DNA of 64,000 bases from Telmatactis stephensoni (GCA_029948255.1 JALIZF010001367.1:62001-126000); one strand, 5' to 3'; numbered from the stretch's first letter, positions 11,820 to 25,254 are shown. Made by a program: numbers and translations. The notes: generated from the sequence alone by a model not told the origin.

Positions 11820-11945
11820 CGCATGTTGCGTAGGATGTTCGACCCGCTAGAACACAGCGAACTTCGCATTCAAAGAGGAAGGAAACAGTTGGATCCTAGG
11901 CCGTAAATGACTGCACCTTACCACTAGGCTAACTGGTCTACTGAG
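11820..11945 (-). repeat. tRNA-like head, possible SINE fragment
   Basis: On the minus strand ttagcctagtggtaaggtgc fits an A-box, and gggtcgaacatcc about 75 bp downstream fits a B-box. The spacing is too long for an intact tRNA and no cloverleaf is apparent, so this is more likely a tRNA-derived SINE remnant. Confidence 0.35.
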
Positions 11946-13778
11946 GGATTTGGAGGACAAAATAACCTAGTGTATCATATGAGTTGGATGTCTATTATTG
12001 TGTAAATTACGTGATGTCGATCTCATGCATAAGGAGAAGGGTGGGAAGAAAGAGGGAGGAAAAATGGCAAAGCAAGAAAAAAGTATACGTACTGGTAGCT
12101 TCCGCGTACGCGGGTACTTTCTGTGGAAAGGGACGAAGTTCGCTCGAACCTTCACCCCAAGCGACGGGCCCGTTGCATCGTGTGTCTGTGTGTTAACTTG
12201 CGACATTCAACTCACGTGCTGATTTTTGCTGAGGAAAAACCAGAGAACCCGTATGAAATAGCCCTCGTTGGAAAGTAAAGAACAGCATGACAAACAAACT
12301 AATTTCATGTTCCTCCGTGATTTTTTAGGATGAGCATGTGTGTAGGTGACGTAAGCTGACGTATTACAACGTCACTTTCGATTCCATTGTTTGTTTTCGG
12401 AAAACCAGTTTTCAAACTTTTTCCTTCGGAAGAGACTCTCATTTTTATATTACTGAAACCGAGCCACAGAGGTGAAAGGAGAGTGGTGAAGAATATAATC
12501 ACCAACCCTCCCTTCTCAAAGCATGCGCTCTTTTCAGTCTCTGTAATTTGTACGTGAATTTATGAGTACATTACTAGTGGTTGCGTCTTCTCGTACATTT
12601 ACGCGATAAATAGGGTGATCGTCAGTAAACAGTTCTCCTTTAAAATAAAATAAAAACTGGTGCGTTACAAGTTACTTGTAGTGTGATACAAATGAGAGAA
12701 ATAATCATAGTATATATAGTCATAATAATCTACAACAGACACAAATGCATCTGTAAAAAGGAGTAGTTTTACTTCTGAACTGAGGATAAAATACTAGCTT
12801 GTATCTACAGCGTAATCCTGCTAATTGGGTTGGAAAAATCTTTCTTGAAACTGGCATTATTTTGCAGTGAAAAGCTTAGTTAAATATAATTCCAAGTGAA
12901 ATTCAGAAAACTTTATATCGTTAATTTTGAGATTCTTGGACCCGTTTCTCGACAAAAGAATTGATAACTTTGTGTTGGATAATTTACGCAGTGTGCGCGC
13001 ACCTGTTAACGTACCTGTAGCGTACGTACGGGTGCTTCTCGGATCTTTCGAAAGGCGAACTCCCTGACCCGGAAATACGTATCAACGAATATTGGAACAT
13101 CCAGGCGTTGATTACGACTCTAAAACGATCGGCTAACATCAACTAAATCTTGACAGTAAGTTTAGGCTGTATTGTGACACCCCGTGGAGGAGATACGCAA
13201 CGAGAGAGGAGAAAGTGCAAAAGAAGGTGAAATTTCTGCAGGTGAGTGCCTTTCGTGTGAAATCAGGACAAATGAAAATAAAGGAGAAAGGAATATGAGA
13301 AAAGATTGCATAACAAGACCGAATTTAGGACATGAGTTCAATCTATCGTTGTAATAGACCACATCTGCCAATACGTTTCCACCCAATTCAAAACCTCTGG
13401 GAAGACATTTTGTTCCAAAAAAATTTCCACATGATAAAGAATCTTAAAAATCAAAGAATCTTAAAAGACAAAGAATCTTATTCCCAAAATTTTTGAATTC
13501 GTTGGAAACGTACATAGCAACGTACATAGCAACGTTCATAGCAACGCGTTATCCGATTTGGTCTATCGTAAAACTGTAGCTACAAAGTTTGTGCGTAGGG
13601 CTTACCAGGTTTTGGTAAGTCAGTTTAATATAATATATCATGAATGCAGCTAGCATTCCCATGAACAAGTTGTGCGCGATCAAATTGAATATATGTTTAT
13701 TTGATATTGATAGACCTATTTCCATACAAATTGTTGCTAGGACGCCATTCATTACATAAGCTATGATAGTTAATCTAT
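11946..13778. other. Intergenic, no recognisable gene
   Basis: Between the PLP gene and the fibrinogen-like gene I see only short frames without family signatures. Minor local repeats are present (acatagcaacgt near 13510 and aaagaatctta near 13440). Confidence 0.5.
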
Positions 13779-16700
13779 CTACAGGTCAAACATACTCCCA
13801 CCAAACCACCATTGTGTACTACTAGCCTCGTTCTCAGTACCTCTAAAGTAAGGGTTGCGAGTATGTGGGCCTTCGCAGTCATAACCAAAGTTATTTTCAC
13901 TAACTATAGTGCCAGAATAAGGTTTAAATGGACATTCACCCTGAGCGCTATCAATATGGAGGGCCTCTTTGCCTTTACGTTGCCAAAACTGTGCCTTTGT
14001 TTTGAAGGCTGAGAATCCACGAATGTTGATGTAGTCGACATTTTTGCACACTCCATTGCCTTCAAATTCAATGATGTCAAAGTCCTCAAACTTTCCTCTT
14101 ACGTAATCACGGAAGTCATTGCCATAGTGTGAGAAGCCAGTTGTCGCTCGCCAGTAGGAAGACTGGTCAGCAATTGAAAGCATTCTTTCTTTGGACAGTC
14201 GATAGGAATCCCAGTTGGGTGAATTTTCATGGACGGGAACGCTCTGTGACAGCGATGAATCACAGAAAGCTGTCATGTTACCGAATCTAACGGAATGAGA
14301 CATGACTAGTGTCCATGCAAAGCCTGGCTCAGAATGGAAGTCACACCAGACCTGGTAGTGTTCGCCTTTCCCATCAGATATGGTATAACCACCATTGGTA
14401 CAGTAGCCATTCAAGCGATAATCCAGGCATGACTTGTAGTCCTGTCATACAAAGGATTAAGATTATAAGACTGCTAAGGTGATGGTGAGGGTCCGGCACC
14501 ATTATATTGTTTATATTTTTCATATAATGATTTGTATGTTATGCGCGTTCTGATTGGTCAAGACTGACCGTGCGTGATTATAGTACACATACATCAATGA
14601 CGTCAATGAATCTTACGCGCGCACCGATTGAAATGTTTCGATGAATACACAACGAATCTATTTCTGAGAAATATATTCAATTTGTCCCTGGGTCTGTACT
14701 CTATTAGATGCGACAGGGCGGAAAAACGTTTTACAGCCTCCATTTATAAGGACATCATAAGTTTTTAAGGCTCGATATTTTGCATACAAGCCGTTTTAGA
14801 CACCAAGAGCAAAATATCAAATAATATCAAAATTTGGTGCATGCGTTTCTTAACAAATAGAATAATATTTATCGAAACATTCCAACCAATCAGAGCGCGC
14901 GTAAGATTCGATGACGCCATCTATGTGTGTGTACTCTAATCACACATGGTTGTTCGACCAATCAGAGCGCGCGTAATATGCCAATTATTATATAAAGAGA
15001 TATAATGCCATGTACAGAATCAGCAGAAAAATCATTGTTTTAATAAATATCCCCACGAAGTTTTACTGTAACGTCACAAGATTTTGTAAAAAGTTTTTAT
15101 TAAAGTCAGTAGAAGTGTAGCAGTTACTGTTTTTCATGCTTCATCATCAGTTTATATGAAAAAACTATGAAAACAGCCGCTTAAGTGTTTTTCCGCTATG
15201 TCATTAGATGCAGATAAGACATCAAAATGTGTCGAGATTATCAGCCACACCTCTCGGCTTCCTTTCGTGACATACTTTTTTGTTCTCACCACATTTTGAT
15301 TACGACGTCATCTGTGCACTATTAGAGTACAGACGCACGGAGAAGTTCAATCTTTATTGTTTAATTAGAAGAATAACATATTCAATACCAATCAATACCT
15401 GTTTCTTTTTCTTGGGTAAAAATTGTTCTTCCTTCTGGGGGGGAACAAAATAAGGACTAAAGGTTTGTTGCCATCCAAACATTGGTAGTTTAGTAGGATC
15501 GCATGGTGCGTGGGGTTGTGGTTGGTAGAAAGGAGCTGCAGGGAAGGGTTGTTGGGGATAATATGGTATCACTCCTGGGACAATCTCAGATACTGGTCTT
15601 GGGGCTTCAACCCTTTGTTGTGGTGCAGCAAATGATTGTGGATAACCAAATGCAGGGTTGTACTGCGTCCAAGCGAATTCACGATGTGGTTTTGGATTTT
15701 CAGGTTTGGGAGCTTCGAATCTTTGTTGGGCCACAACAGGAGGTCTTGAATTAACTGGGTACCCTGTGGCAGGGTTATACTGAAGCCAGAATGATCCAGG
15801 ACGAGGTGGAACGATTTGCTGTTGGTTTGGTTGAATGAATGGTCGGGCTGGCACGGCAAAAGGTTTCGCTTGACCTTAGAGATAATAACATGGTATTTAT
15901 ATTATACTGTATTGGTATTTATATTATACTGTATTGGTATTTATATTATAGAGTGCCTTTAGTAAAAGCGTGAAATATTAGTAATACTATTTTGTACTAT
16001 TTTATGCTAATTCTATTGTTTTCTATTGTTCAACTAGGACTATTTTGTACAATTTAGTAATTAGTGTTTCACGCATTTACTAAAAGCACTCTACTGTATT
16101 GGTATTTATATTATACTGTATATTGGTATTTATATTATACTGTATATAAATATCTAATTATACCGATAGTAAAGCGGGTGCATCATAGATGAATTAAGCG
16201 GGATGCAGGTTAATTGACCTATTTTTAGGTCGCCAGTCAATATTCAGGTTTCTGCCAAAAAATTGGATGAATGGTAGGCGGGTTTTGAGAAAAATAATAG
16301 CAGGATAGCAAGATTTTGTGCAACAATTTTAAGCAATGTATATTGAATGATGTAAATCTTTATTAAAGGTTGAGAAGGTCTGTAAAGACGAATACTTCCC
16401 AAAGGTTGCTCGACTAAACGTGCGTAAAACATTAAGGTCGACATGATCGACATGAAGGGCTTAAGAACGTACCGTTTAATTAATTAAAGACGCGCGAAAA
16501 TAATTACGCATAAGGTAAGTTGCACATTTACATCTATCTTTTATTTATTTTTCCTATAAAATCATAGTTCGCCAGGATGTCACACCAGCGTGATGAAGGC
16601 GAAGAGAAGGGCGTCGTAGAAAATCTAACCACGAAACTTGAAAAAGCACGATTATTGCTGTAATATCGAGTGCTGTAGTGTGACGAGGTCTTGACGAGCT

Positions 16701-17250
16701 ACAGTTGATGCAAGGTTTATGCTTGGCAAATGTTACAGAACTGTGTAATTTTGTTTGCTTTGTTCGATCTTAGCACGAGGCCAAAGTGACAAAATAATAC
16801 CGGTTCACTAACAATATTCGGCTGTAGCAGGATTTGCGAAAGAGCAAAAACACTGTGTTATAATACGAGCTGCCATATAATTATGGCTTCGACAATTGAT
16901 TAGGAAGAAAGCAATAAAATCTGACATTCTTTGAACTTACGTCAAAGAACAAACATAAAAATGAAAAAAAGAAAGAAAAGAAATTAAGAAGGCTAATAGA
17001 GGCTAATAAGTCGTGGAACACACCAAACACAGATCAACGCGATTTGAACATTAACTACAACTACAACATCATTTTACAGCTTATTCTAAAGAACTGCCCA
17101 GCGAAATGCATTAATTCAATTGTGCTTACCTGGAAAAACTGCAGGATAAAAGTTTTGAGGTGTTCGTTTATGCTTTCCTTTCAATGGCATGCATTGTACA
17201 CACACAAATCCCATCAACAACACACCCAATAGCCTCACGAAGTTGGACAT
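13779..17250 (-). CDS. Secreted fibrinogen-like protein with Pro/Gln-rich repeats
   Basis: Three exons (17250-17130, 15874-15399, 14441-13779) join in phase to 419 residues. The N-terminus MSNFVRLLGVLLMGFVCVQC is a good signal peptide with cleavage near residue 20. This is why I chose the ATG at 17250 over an in-frame upstream one at 17298. Residues about 41-199 are rich in Pro, Gln and Tyr and contain two copies of a repeat of some 40 residues built on QYNPAxGYP followed by QQRFEAPKP or QQRVEAPRP, with a third degenerate copy (FGWQQTFSPYF). The C-terminal 220 residues start with a basic KKKK stretch and look like a fibrinogen-related domain (SCLDYRLNGYC, GFAWTLVMSHS, CDF, NGVCKNVDY), with paired cysteines and no visible transmembrane segment. 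Function is unknown; an extracellular matrix, mucus or lectin-like role is inference. Confidence 0.82.
14510..15345. mobile_element. Foldback element in intron of fibrinogen-like gene
   Basis: Arms of about 150 bp face each other: gcgcgttctgattggtcaag and tgtttcgatgaat on the left against atttatcgaaaca and ccaatcagagcgcgc (twice) on the right, up to about 15000. A further end motif (catacttttttgttctcacc...agacgcacgg) at 15268-15345 matches the right end of the element at 9735-10430, so both belong to one family. Confidence 0.6.
15951..16091. mobile_element. MITE with TA target duplication
   Basis: Inverted ends gagtgcctttagtaaaagcg and catttactaaaagcactc bound 141 bp, flanked by TA on both sides (15949-15950 and 16092-16093), as in Tc1/mariner-type elements. 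It is inserted in a small tandem repeat of ggtatttatattatactgta running from about 15890 to 16145. Confidence 0.75.
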
Positions 17251-18601
17251 TTTGAGAACTGAACACGAAATGAGTGGCAGCACCAGAAGACAATCCAAGA
17301 TATTGATTGTACATGCTTTTTACATTAGGTAGTCATGTACAAAGGTCAACCACACCGGTTTGAATTTACCAGAGTCGACCTGCTGATTTCACCTCATTTT
17401 TGCATTTAATTGTAGTCACTAAATCAAACGATGGCTGAAGTTTGATTAACAACAGTCTTCAAATTCTGATAATGACTTGGTCGATGGGAAAATCTTGAAA
17501 TTTATTGATATATATGTATCTCTATAACGCTGGTTTTGTCTAACAACAGTCTGTCGGTATTTATCGTTTCGCATGTACTTGTTGTGATGCAATTATTAAT
17601 TTAATGTCAACTATTAAAATATTCAAGAGAAAAAAAGTTTTTGCCTCGTCACTACCATTGCTGGTAAGTTTAGACGAGAATCTCAAATTCGTGTATTTTA
17701 CGGGTGACGTATTTCTTTTTTTTCTTTTCTTTCTTTTAAATGCGTGTTTGCACACTTTTAAAAAGCTGGTATAAAAGCGACTCCTCCTTGTACTTTATCG
17801 AAACAAGGGATTAATGCAAGCCGTTTGGCAATAAAGAATTGAAGAGCACTGAAGTGCCTAGGTACACACCCGCCACGAAAACAGAAAACAATTTTCAGTT
17901 AAGTACGTGTTTTTTGAGTGTCTTTCAGAGGCACCCAGGTTCAACTTTTTCTAATTTTTCGTAAGATTGACGGGAAGGAGCAAAGCGTTTTATTGGCCGG
18001 CTTGATTTGTTTGGAGGAGGGAGGGGGAAGGGGAAGGCGGATTAATTTGGAACTAGGACACTGTATAGATAGCAAATTTGACCATTGGTTTTTGAGGGTT
18101 AGAAGTCGAGTAAGAGTGTTATATATTGTGTTTAATTTGCTTGTTTGTTTGTTTTTATTGTCGTAGAAATGAATATTGTTTGATAATTTTACATTTCCAA
18201 AACCTACTAAAACGCGCATTCTCCATTATTTATGAAGGATTTTCACGCATTTTTAGACGTTTATTGGATAGAGGCGTTTAAAACAAATGTTGAATTTTAC
18301 TTAAGGGCGTTAATAGAAAAGAGGCGTCTATTTGCGGTATTGTAGATAGCTTGTACTTTATATCATGTTCTTTATTAATATATAGTTTTCTGATTGATTG
18401 GTTGAAGAACCAAGTACTAAATAATGTCTATTAGCTTATCGGGGGCTTTTAGCTGGAGAATTCGTAGCCTGATGTTCAGACGGTCAGCGGTCGCTCGTTA
18501 CCCATACGGCTACGAAACTCACTCTACAAAATAAATAAATTTCTAAAAAAGCTAAACTCTATATAAAGTTAGTTAAAACTTAAAATCTTTTCAGTATATT
18601 G
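17251..18601. other. Intergenic, no recognisable gene
   Basis: Promoter side of the fibrinogen-like gene and 3' flank of the TRIM gene. A short aggaggagggggaagggg tract lies near 18013. No coding signal was found. Confidence 0.5.
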
Positions 18602-21600
18602 TTATGTGGGTATTTTAATTCCATAAGCAAAGCTCCATGGTCCTCGTCCAACTGTATTAATGGCACAAGAACGAAACTGTACATGTTCTCCACAAGGAAG
18701 AAGTTTTTGTCTGTCCACTGTCACGGTATCACCACAACCTTTGTAGATCTCCACAAACGAGTTATTTGGCCCTAATAAGACAAAATATAGAATTACTAAG
18801 TCGAAAAATGGTTAATCCATTGTTTAATTTCTCTCCTCTCTTACTATCCAGACGGTATAGTTTCCCTGGTGATAATTGACTTGCTTGTGTGTATCAGTGA
18901 TGAAATTTACTGTATTTCAGTACTCGCTTAGTAAATGTTTAGGATTTCTGTATGATGCGGCGTTAATTCGAGGGCGGCTTTTATTGAAGAATCAAAATAT
19001 CTAAGCAAATGTCAACAACAAAATAAAGCCTCTTATTTGTTTACAAAATGAGTTTATTTGAGTTGTATCGGTACGTTGAGTTGTATCGGTAAGTTGAGTT
19101 GTATGTATCCTTTATATATGTTTTTCCTTATTCATGACATCTGATTGAATAAGCGCCGTATAGTGTGAATAAATGCGACGCTCAGTCGTGGGCGGCGTTT
19201 AAACGAGTAAATACGGGTAATTACTTGGGCTCCCTGCGTGCTTCTAACTTACCTATACTGCACTCTAACACATAGCCTACGACAGGATAAAGGAAGAAAT
19301 TTGTTTCTGGTGGATTCCACTTGACAAGGATATTTTTGTCTTCAGTTATTGTACATGATAACTTCTCAGGTGAAGCAGGAGCTTGTTGATAAAAACAAAC
19401 AAAGTTAGTTGGTACAAAAGATAAACCGTGTTAACGCTAGATATTGGAATATCAATGGTGGAGCGTTAAAGTAAATAAAACAACAACAAACAAACAAACA
19501 AAAAACGCAATCGAGATGAATTCATAGTGAATGTCCATAGTACTCAGTTATAGGCCACATAAAAAGTATCGTAATGCATTTCGTTCTTGGAACACAGCCC
19601 TGCAATATGCATGTAAACAGTATGTATACTTACGTACTACAAGCTTTGCGCATGTTTTAGTATTGTTTAACAAAGCCTCGTGATTTGGAAATTGACATTT
19701 AAGATTGGCTTGAGCTGCTGGAGTAGTGTCACAAGTCATTTCAAGCACTTCTCGAATTTCTCCTTCTACGTCACTCTTACGGGTCAGCATTTCATAGTAA
19801 TCAAGGCCAAGTGATTTATCACAATTTCTACTCGCTGTTTTTGCTCGGCTTGAAATGTCGATCATTTGGCTGTGAAGAAAGAAAATGATAAGTACGTATG
19901 CAACGTGGTGGTTATCAGTTTTTGTTGCTGTACAGTAAAGGCGCTGTTACACGGTGCAAGTCTGTCTGCTACTCGTCTCGCAATGGCATTGCAAAACAAG
20001 TTGCACGAACCATTGTAACGTGTAGCACACCCTGCATCGCTCAAAATCATTGCGAGAAAACGACTGCAGTAGCGTTTATCGGCGTTGTGACCCGTAACAC
20101 CTCTGCAATGGTTCGTGCAACGTGTAACCGCGCCTTGAACGTGTAAGACGGGAACTGTAACATGCGTACACAATGCAAAATCAATCACCTATATAATCCT
20201 ACACCCACCAAAGAACTTGGATAATTTTTAGGCCAATATAGATAGCTAATGTGACGAAATATTTATCAAACACGTTCGATATAAGACATTTACAGCTGCA
20301 AATCATGTTACCGATATCATATCATCAACTGCACACACACATGCAGCATCTTTGAACCAATAGTGCATCATAACCCATGGCTTGTACACCCAACAACATT
20401 GAGCGTTTGCATGCAGCTTACACCCAACGAGTCTTTCAGCCGACCTGCACGTGATTGCAAGAGAAAATATATAACCTGCGTAACGACGTTCTTTAAGGGG
20501 GAGGGGGAGGGGGGGGAAGAAAAAGGGGCCCTAAAGACGTATTCAAAGGTAGCTAACGTGCTCTTGTTCAAATGATCCCAATACTTAGAATAGAACCCAC
20601 CTGACTTGTTCATTTAATGCTTTAAGCTTCAGCTCGCTTCGTTTTGAAATCTCTTGCATCAGTAATTGTTCTCCTTGTTCAATGGCTGCCTTGAGTTCTC
20701 TGTAATACCGTCGCGCAGTGTCCTTGGCTATGATTGTACCTTGTTTTACATCTTCAATCATCCTCTGCACATCACCTCGTGCTTTAATGTACTTCTCACC
20801 TTGCTTCTCTACTGCCGACTGAAGATTCTCAAGAATTCGTCGTTCACGTTCTTCAGCCTCGTGCACTTCGAAGCAGCTATGTCCCGTATGACCACCGTAC
20901 AGTTGACAGAAGCCACAACATAACACATTGCAAGTACGACAGTAGAACTTGAGTTTGTCCTTATGTTCAGGACATTCTAAGGAGGAAAAAAAGCTTTTAT
21001 TAAGTAAATGCGGGTTGCATATCAAGTCCTACCAAGAATGTAAGTCAGTCTCCTATGCAGCCGCAGTTTGTGTCGTCACGAAAGGCTTAAGCGTTACGTG
21101 ACGACTTAAAGCTTTACGTGACGACTTTACACGTTACCTGACGACTTAATGCGTTTCGTGACGACAAAAACTGCGGCTGCGTAGGAGACTGGTAAGTACG
21201 AGAGTAAGGAAATGACTGCCACACCGATTTAGTTCCCTTTTCGTTGGCTTTGTTTTAACGTAACAGACGTATGAGATCATGGTGGTAGATTGATGTTTGT
21301 TATATCAACGTATGCGTAACAGAGGTAGGTACGTATTGAAAAACGTTACATGGCGTTGGTGGATGGGCTCACCTGGAGTAAGTTTTAAAGAATCTAATAA
21401 CAAACAGTAAAAAGAGATGGTTTATATATATAAAGCACAAAAGAATTGGTCTATAAAACAAACACAATTTTGTAAATCCCCGAAAGTGCTCCCAGCATCA
21501 TTAAGTTGTGTTCAGGGGTCAGGAAGCGCTCAATAGCCCATCAAAGAAGGCGTTACTGTTATCTAAAGGTCACTTTCACTTGTTGCAATCAATTTCGACT

Positions 21601-24600
21601 AGTGAAACTAAAACTTGTTATGAGCGCTAAACGCCAGGAATGAATTCAGATTTAGACCTGTTTTAGCGTTTCAAAGTTTCAGTGCCTTCTCGACAATGTT
21701 TGTAAATAGTCAACTGGTTCACCTCCATGCCAGTTGGGATTCTTAACTGAAAAAATTTGTTCTGTTCTGCATCATCATGCACACGGGAAACGGCAAACGA
21801 TAGATCACGTGACCTTTTATTTCACGCTTGGCGTTGCGCGTTTGGCACTCAAACAAAAGAGTTACTTTTCACGTTCACGACAAACGTGAAATGACGCACC
21901 CTCGTGTTGAAACGCCAACGCCTGACGTGGAAAAAGTAGGTCACGTGATCCTGTCTGTACGTAGTGCTTAAGCACTCTACTAATGTGTAACAAAGTTGCC
22001 TTATTTTGAGATATCTGGAATTCATTTACTCGCGGCTCATTGCTCAGGAAAACAGTTTTTTTCTGAATCCACGCTTGCAGTGGACCAGCGGCAGCCACTT
22101 TTCACACTAATGACGTCAAAAACTCCGCTTATTTATTATTCTTTTTGGGAATTCATTGTTTACCTGGAAGAAGACTATAGTTCAATAGAAAACTTGATGT
22201 AGATCCACCAGAAGCTTTACTAGTTGTCGAGCTTACACTGGAGGAAGGTCTTGATGTGTTACGTACAGAGATACCATCATCTGTTGAACCCTTAGTACTG
22301 GCCAGACATACGTCATGTGTCCTAAACTGTAGTTGAGAATGAATCTCATCAGAACAACTTCCACAGGTGAATACAGAGCATTCTGTGCAAAAGAAACGTG
22401 CAGGTTTTGGCGGATAGACTTTTGTAGCGCAGAATTGACAGACTTCCTCTTTTTCCTTTTCAGATTCAAAGACAGCTGACAGGACGTCTAGGTTCTTTGT
22501 CAGTCCTTCGACACCATCATTGCTTAAAAGTGTTCGTAATTTGCACGTTGGACATTCAATTACATCTCCTTGTAAATCTTGAATCTTTGTTATACATTCT
22601 GAAAAACAATTATATATTATTTAGTACTTGGTTCAAGTAAATTATATAGTTCTCACATACTGTATTCCCGGGGAAAAGCCTGTACAAAACATCGGGGATG
22701 TTTCTCGGTAATTTTTAAATAGAAAACTGATTAGGAATTTGAAGACTTTTGCAATGGCGTGTCTTTGCCCCTAAAAGGCACTATCCATAAACCATTACTA
22801 GTACACATGTGCACGCTTTTGAGAGCGAATGACGACCAAACAAGTGGAAATGGTATGGCGTGCGCAAACTCCATATTACATAGTTTATGACTTTTTATGT
22901 TAGCTGCACAATAAATAATTGATTTCATAGAAAGTTGGTGTGTATTTTTTACCAGTCATTTCTCATTATGAGTTTACGGGCTCGTCAAAATGGTCAAACT
23001 TTGTAAATAAAACATGCCATTTTAATAGCTAATTTGGCAACATCAAATACTTTATTTTTACTGATAATGTAAAGGTAAATAAAACTATCAAATTGAGTAG
23101 GTCTTGAATTGGTACGTAGGTATAGCTAATTGCACAAACATTGACACTTTCAAAACATAGAAGCTGAGACCGAAATGAACATTGGGAAATTTTGATTAGA
23201 TGATTTCAAAGAAGTGCGTGGACGTGGACATTTCAAACAGCGACTGATCGAGACAAACTATTGTATTCCAGATGTACTTATTCAGCACATTCACAGATAA
23301 AACATATGAAAATCCAAATACTACTAGTGTACCCAGGAGCCATTTCAGTCTCAGTTTCTAGGTTTGATGATTTTGAAAGGGTCAATGTTTGTTGTACCGA
23401 TATTTTGTGAGAAACTGTCCAAATTTTCATGCAACCATACATGATTTTGATCTTATCAATTGCTTTTATTTCATTGCAAAACAGTCGTGAACTGTAACCT
23501 GCTAATATATTTGAAAACAAAAATGACGTTGACAACAGAGGGGCGGGAGGGGAGGGCAAGGGAGGGAGGTATCAAAATGATACTTGGGAAATGGAAGCCC
23601 TGTTCAATGACAAGAAACTTGTTACCCTGTTCAGCCAATCATCCCTGAATAGTCCATATATGGGAGTACCCATGGGAGTAGCCCCCAGGGGTTTTACAAC
23701 AGGTTTGGCAGGATGCAGGTTCTGTTTTGGGAGGCAGGATTTAGGATGCAAGCCAAAATAGAAGTGGAAATCAGGGATTTTAATCACAAGTAGGATTTAA
23801 TGTTGTTTGAAGGATCAGCTAGGACATAAGGGGATCTTCAGGGATATAAAACTAGAGACATGAATTGAATCTCCAAACCTCGAAATATTCTGATACAATT
23901 TTTTATCTCACCCCCCCCTCCCCCCCCAAAAAAACCCAAAATGTTAAAAACCCTAAAAGAAACGGGGGTGATCAGTCACATCAGCCAACATTAAAAGTTG
24001 ACTCTCCAAGTTGCACTGCTAAGAGACAAAATGATTTTTTGTTGATAAGTTTCCATCAGTTAGCTCGTAGTATAGAGGATGCAGGTCTCAGGTTCGAATC
24101 CTACTAACATTTATTTCTCAACAGATATTTTTTCATCAGATTTTTGCTACTAAATTAGTACATGATTCTGGCACTCAGTAGAAAATTTCTAAGTCTAACA
24201 TCCAAATTAAGATGACCTAGGGAAGAATGGGGCGAGGGCAATATTTGTATAAAGCCCTTATAGGAGGACAATATCTATATAAAGCCCTTGTATGGGGGAT
24301 ATTTGTATGAGACCCTTGTATGCGGGTAATATCTGTATAAAGTCCTTGTACGTGGGGATATTTGTATGAGACCCTTGTATGCGGGTAATATCTATATAAA
24401 GCCCTTGTACGGGGGATATTTGTATGAGACCCTTGTATGCGGGTAATATCTGTATAAAGCCCTTGTACGGGGGATATTTGTATGAGACCCTTGTATGCGG
24501 GTAATTTCTGTATAAAGCCCTTGTACGAGGGCAATATCTGTATGAGCTAGACCCTTGAATGCATAATGGCCAGGGAAATACAGGACATAAAGCCTTACAA

Positions 24601-25254
24601 ATAACAAAGAAAACTGACTCAATCACATCATATGGGATATTAAACCAATACAGAGAGAGGATGTTAATTAAAATGTCAGCAAAATGAACTATTATCATTC
24701 ATGCAGTGTTGAGGTGTTGTTATGACTGTCAGTGCCTATCATTGGTCATTCTTAAGGATCCTGCTATATTATACAATCTGTTTACCTAGGGAATTACAAA
24801 TGTAATATTTCAAGAACTTGCATATTATTAATAAAAGTAATTGAATTATTTTGACTATTTTTGAAAAAGGAATAAAATTCATTTCTACGCTACATGTATA
24901 AACTAAGGAATGTAAGCATGGCACCAGACTGGTATAAGCTCACTGAACTAGTAACAATTAAGTCTGCTCAGAACATTTCCACATCAGTAACTTAATAAGT
25001 ACTTATGGCCCAAAATAAAATACAAAATATTTTGGGTCACACAAGCAGTCATCTGGTCAGCTTACACAACGAAGTCAGAGTTTTACACTCGACTTTCAAA
25101 AGTTAATCAAGGCAAGTCGCAGCATGATACGCTTAAACAACCCACCGGTACAAAACGTATGTTTACAGTCAAGATCTCGTGGAATTCTTTGAGGAAAGCC
25201 AGTTCCATACTTGTTGTAGCAGAGATTACACTCCAAGTCTTTCTTATCAAACAT
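18602..25254 (-). CDS. TRIM/RBCC ubiquitin ligase with C-terminal FN3 domain
   Basis: Six exons (25254-25146, 22598-22164, 20976-20601, 19869-19634, 19381-19253, 18771-18602) agree in phase and give 484 residues. Order of domains: a C3HC4 RING at about 9-60 (ECNLCYN, DCKHTFCTEC, ECPTCK) split by intron 1 between its fifth and sixth ligands; B-box 1-like CQFCATK...CTEC...CGSC...H; B-box 2 CPEHKDKLKFYCRTCNVLCC with GGHTGHSC; a long coiled coil (about 200-310); and a fibronectin type III domain at the end (APASPEKLSCTI, WNPPETNF, GYVLECSIG, HVQFRSCAINTVGRGPWS). TRIM proteins are E3 ligases that assemble through the coiled coil. The stop follows the FN3 directly, so there is no SPRY or NHL domain. 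An in-frame ATG at 25308 would add 18 residues. The exact vertebrate counterpart is unclear. Confidence 0.88.
19938..20136. mobile_element. MITE of the AAGGCG-TGTTACAC family, copy 1
   Basis: Starts aaggcgctgttacac and ends gtgtaaccgcgcctt. The interior shows inverted caatgg/ccattg and gttgcacgaacc/ggttcgtgcaac pairs. It lies in intron 3 of the TRIM gene. Relatives are at 26207-26438, about 34240-34402 and from 42571. Confidence 0.75.
21047..21190. repeat. Hairpin enclosing a ~23-bp CGTGACGAC tandem
   Basis: agtctcctatgcagccgcag at the left is matched in inverse by ctgcggctgcgtaggagact at the right. The loop consists of about four copies of a unit around cgt(t/a)acgtgacgactt. It lies in TRIM intron 2. 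Confidence 0.75.
21803..21950. repeat. Hairpin MITE-like element
   Basis: gatcacgtgacc...ggcgtt on the left pairs with aacgcc...ggtcacgtgatc on the right; about 148 bp in TRIM intron 2, with perfectly palindromic CACGTG at both ends. Confidence 0.65.
24050..24110 (+). repeat. tRNA-like A/B-box fragment
   Basis: gttagctcgtagtatagagg (A-box-like) is followed after a short gap by ggttcgaatcc, a perfect B-box. The distance between boxes (about 32 bp) is below that of a functional tRNA. Probably a SINE head or tRNA remnant in TRIM intron 1. Confidence 0.4.
24232..24560. repeat. ~56-bp minisatellite, about 5 units
   Basis: Units consist of two alternating halves, ggatatttgtatgagaccct + tgtatgcggg and taatatctgtataaagccct + tgtacg. 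Copies differ by a few bases. Reading frames on the minus strand (YKGFIQ/GLYTDI peptides) merely follow the repeat. Confidence 0.9.

Noticed and set aside
24050..24110. Functional tRNA gene
   Set aside because: A- and B-box-like sequences are present, but their spacing is too short and no acceptor stem can be formed.
24217..24698. Minus-strand repeat proteins (YKGFIQ, GLYTDI)
   Set aside because: They follow a 56-bp minisatellite in a TRIM intron and have no other support.
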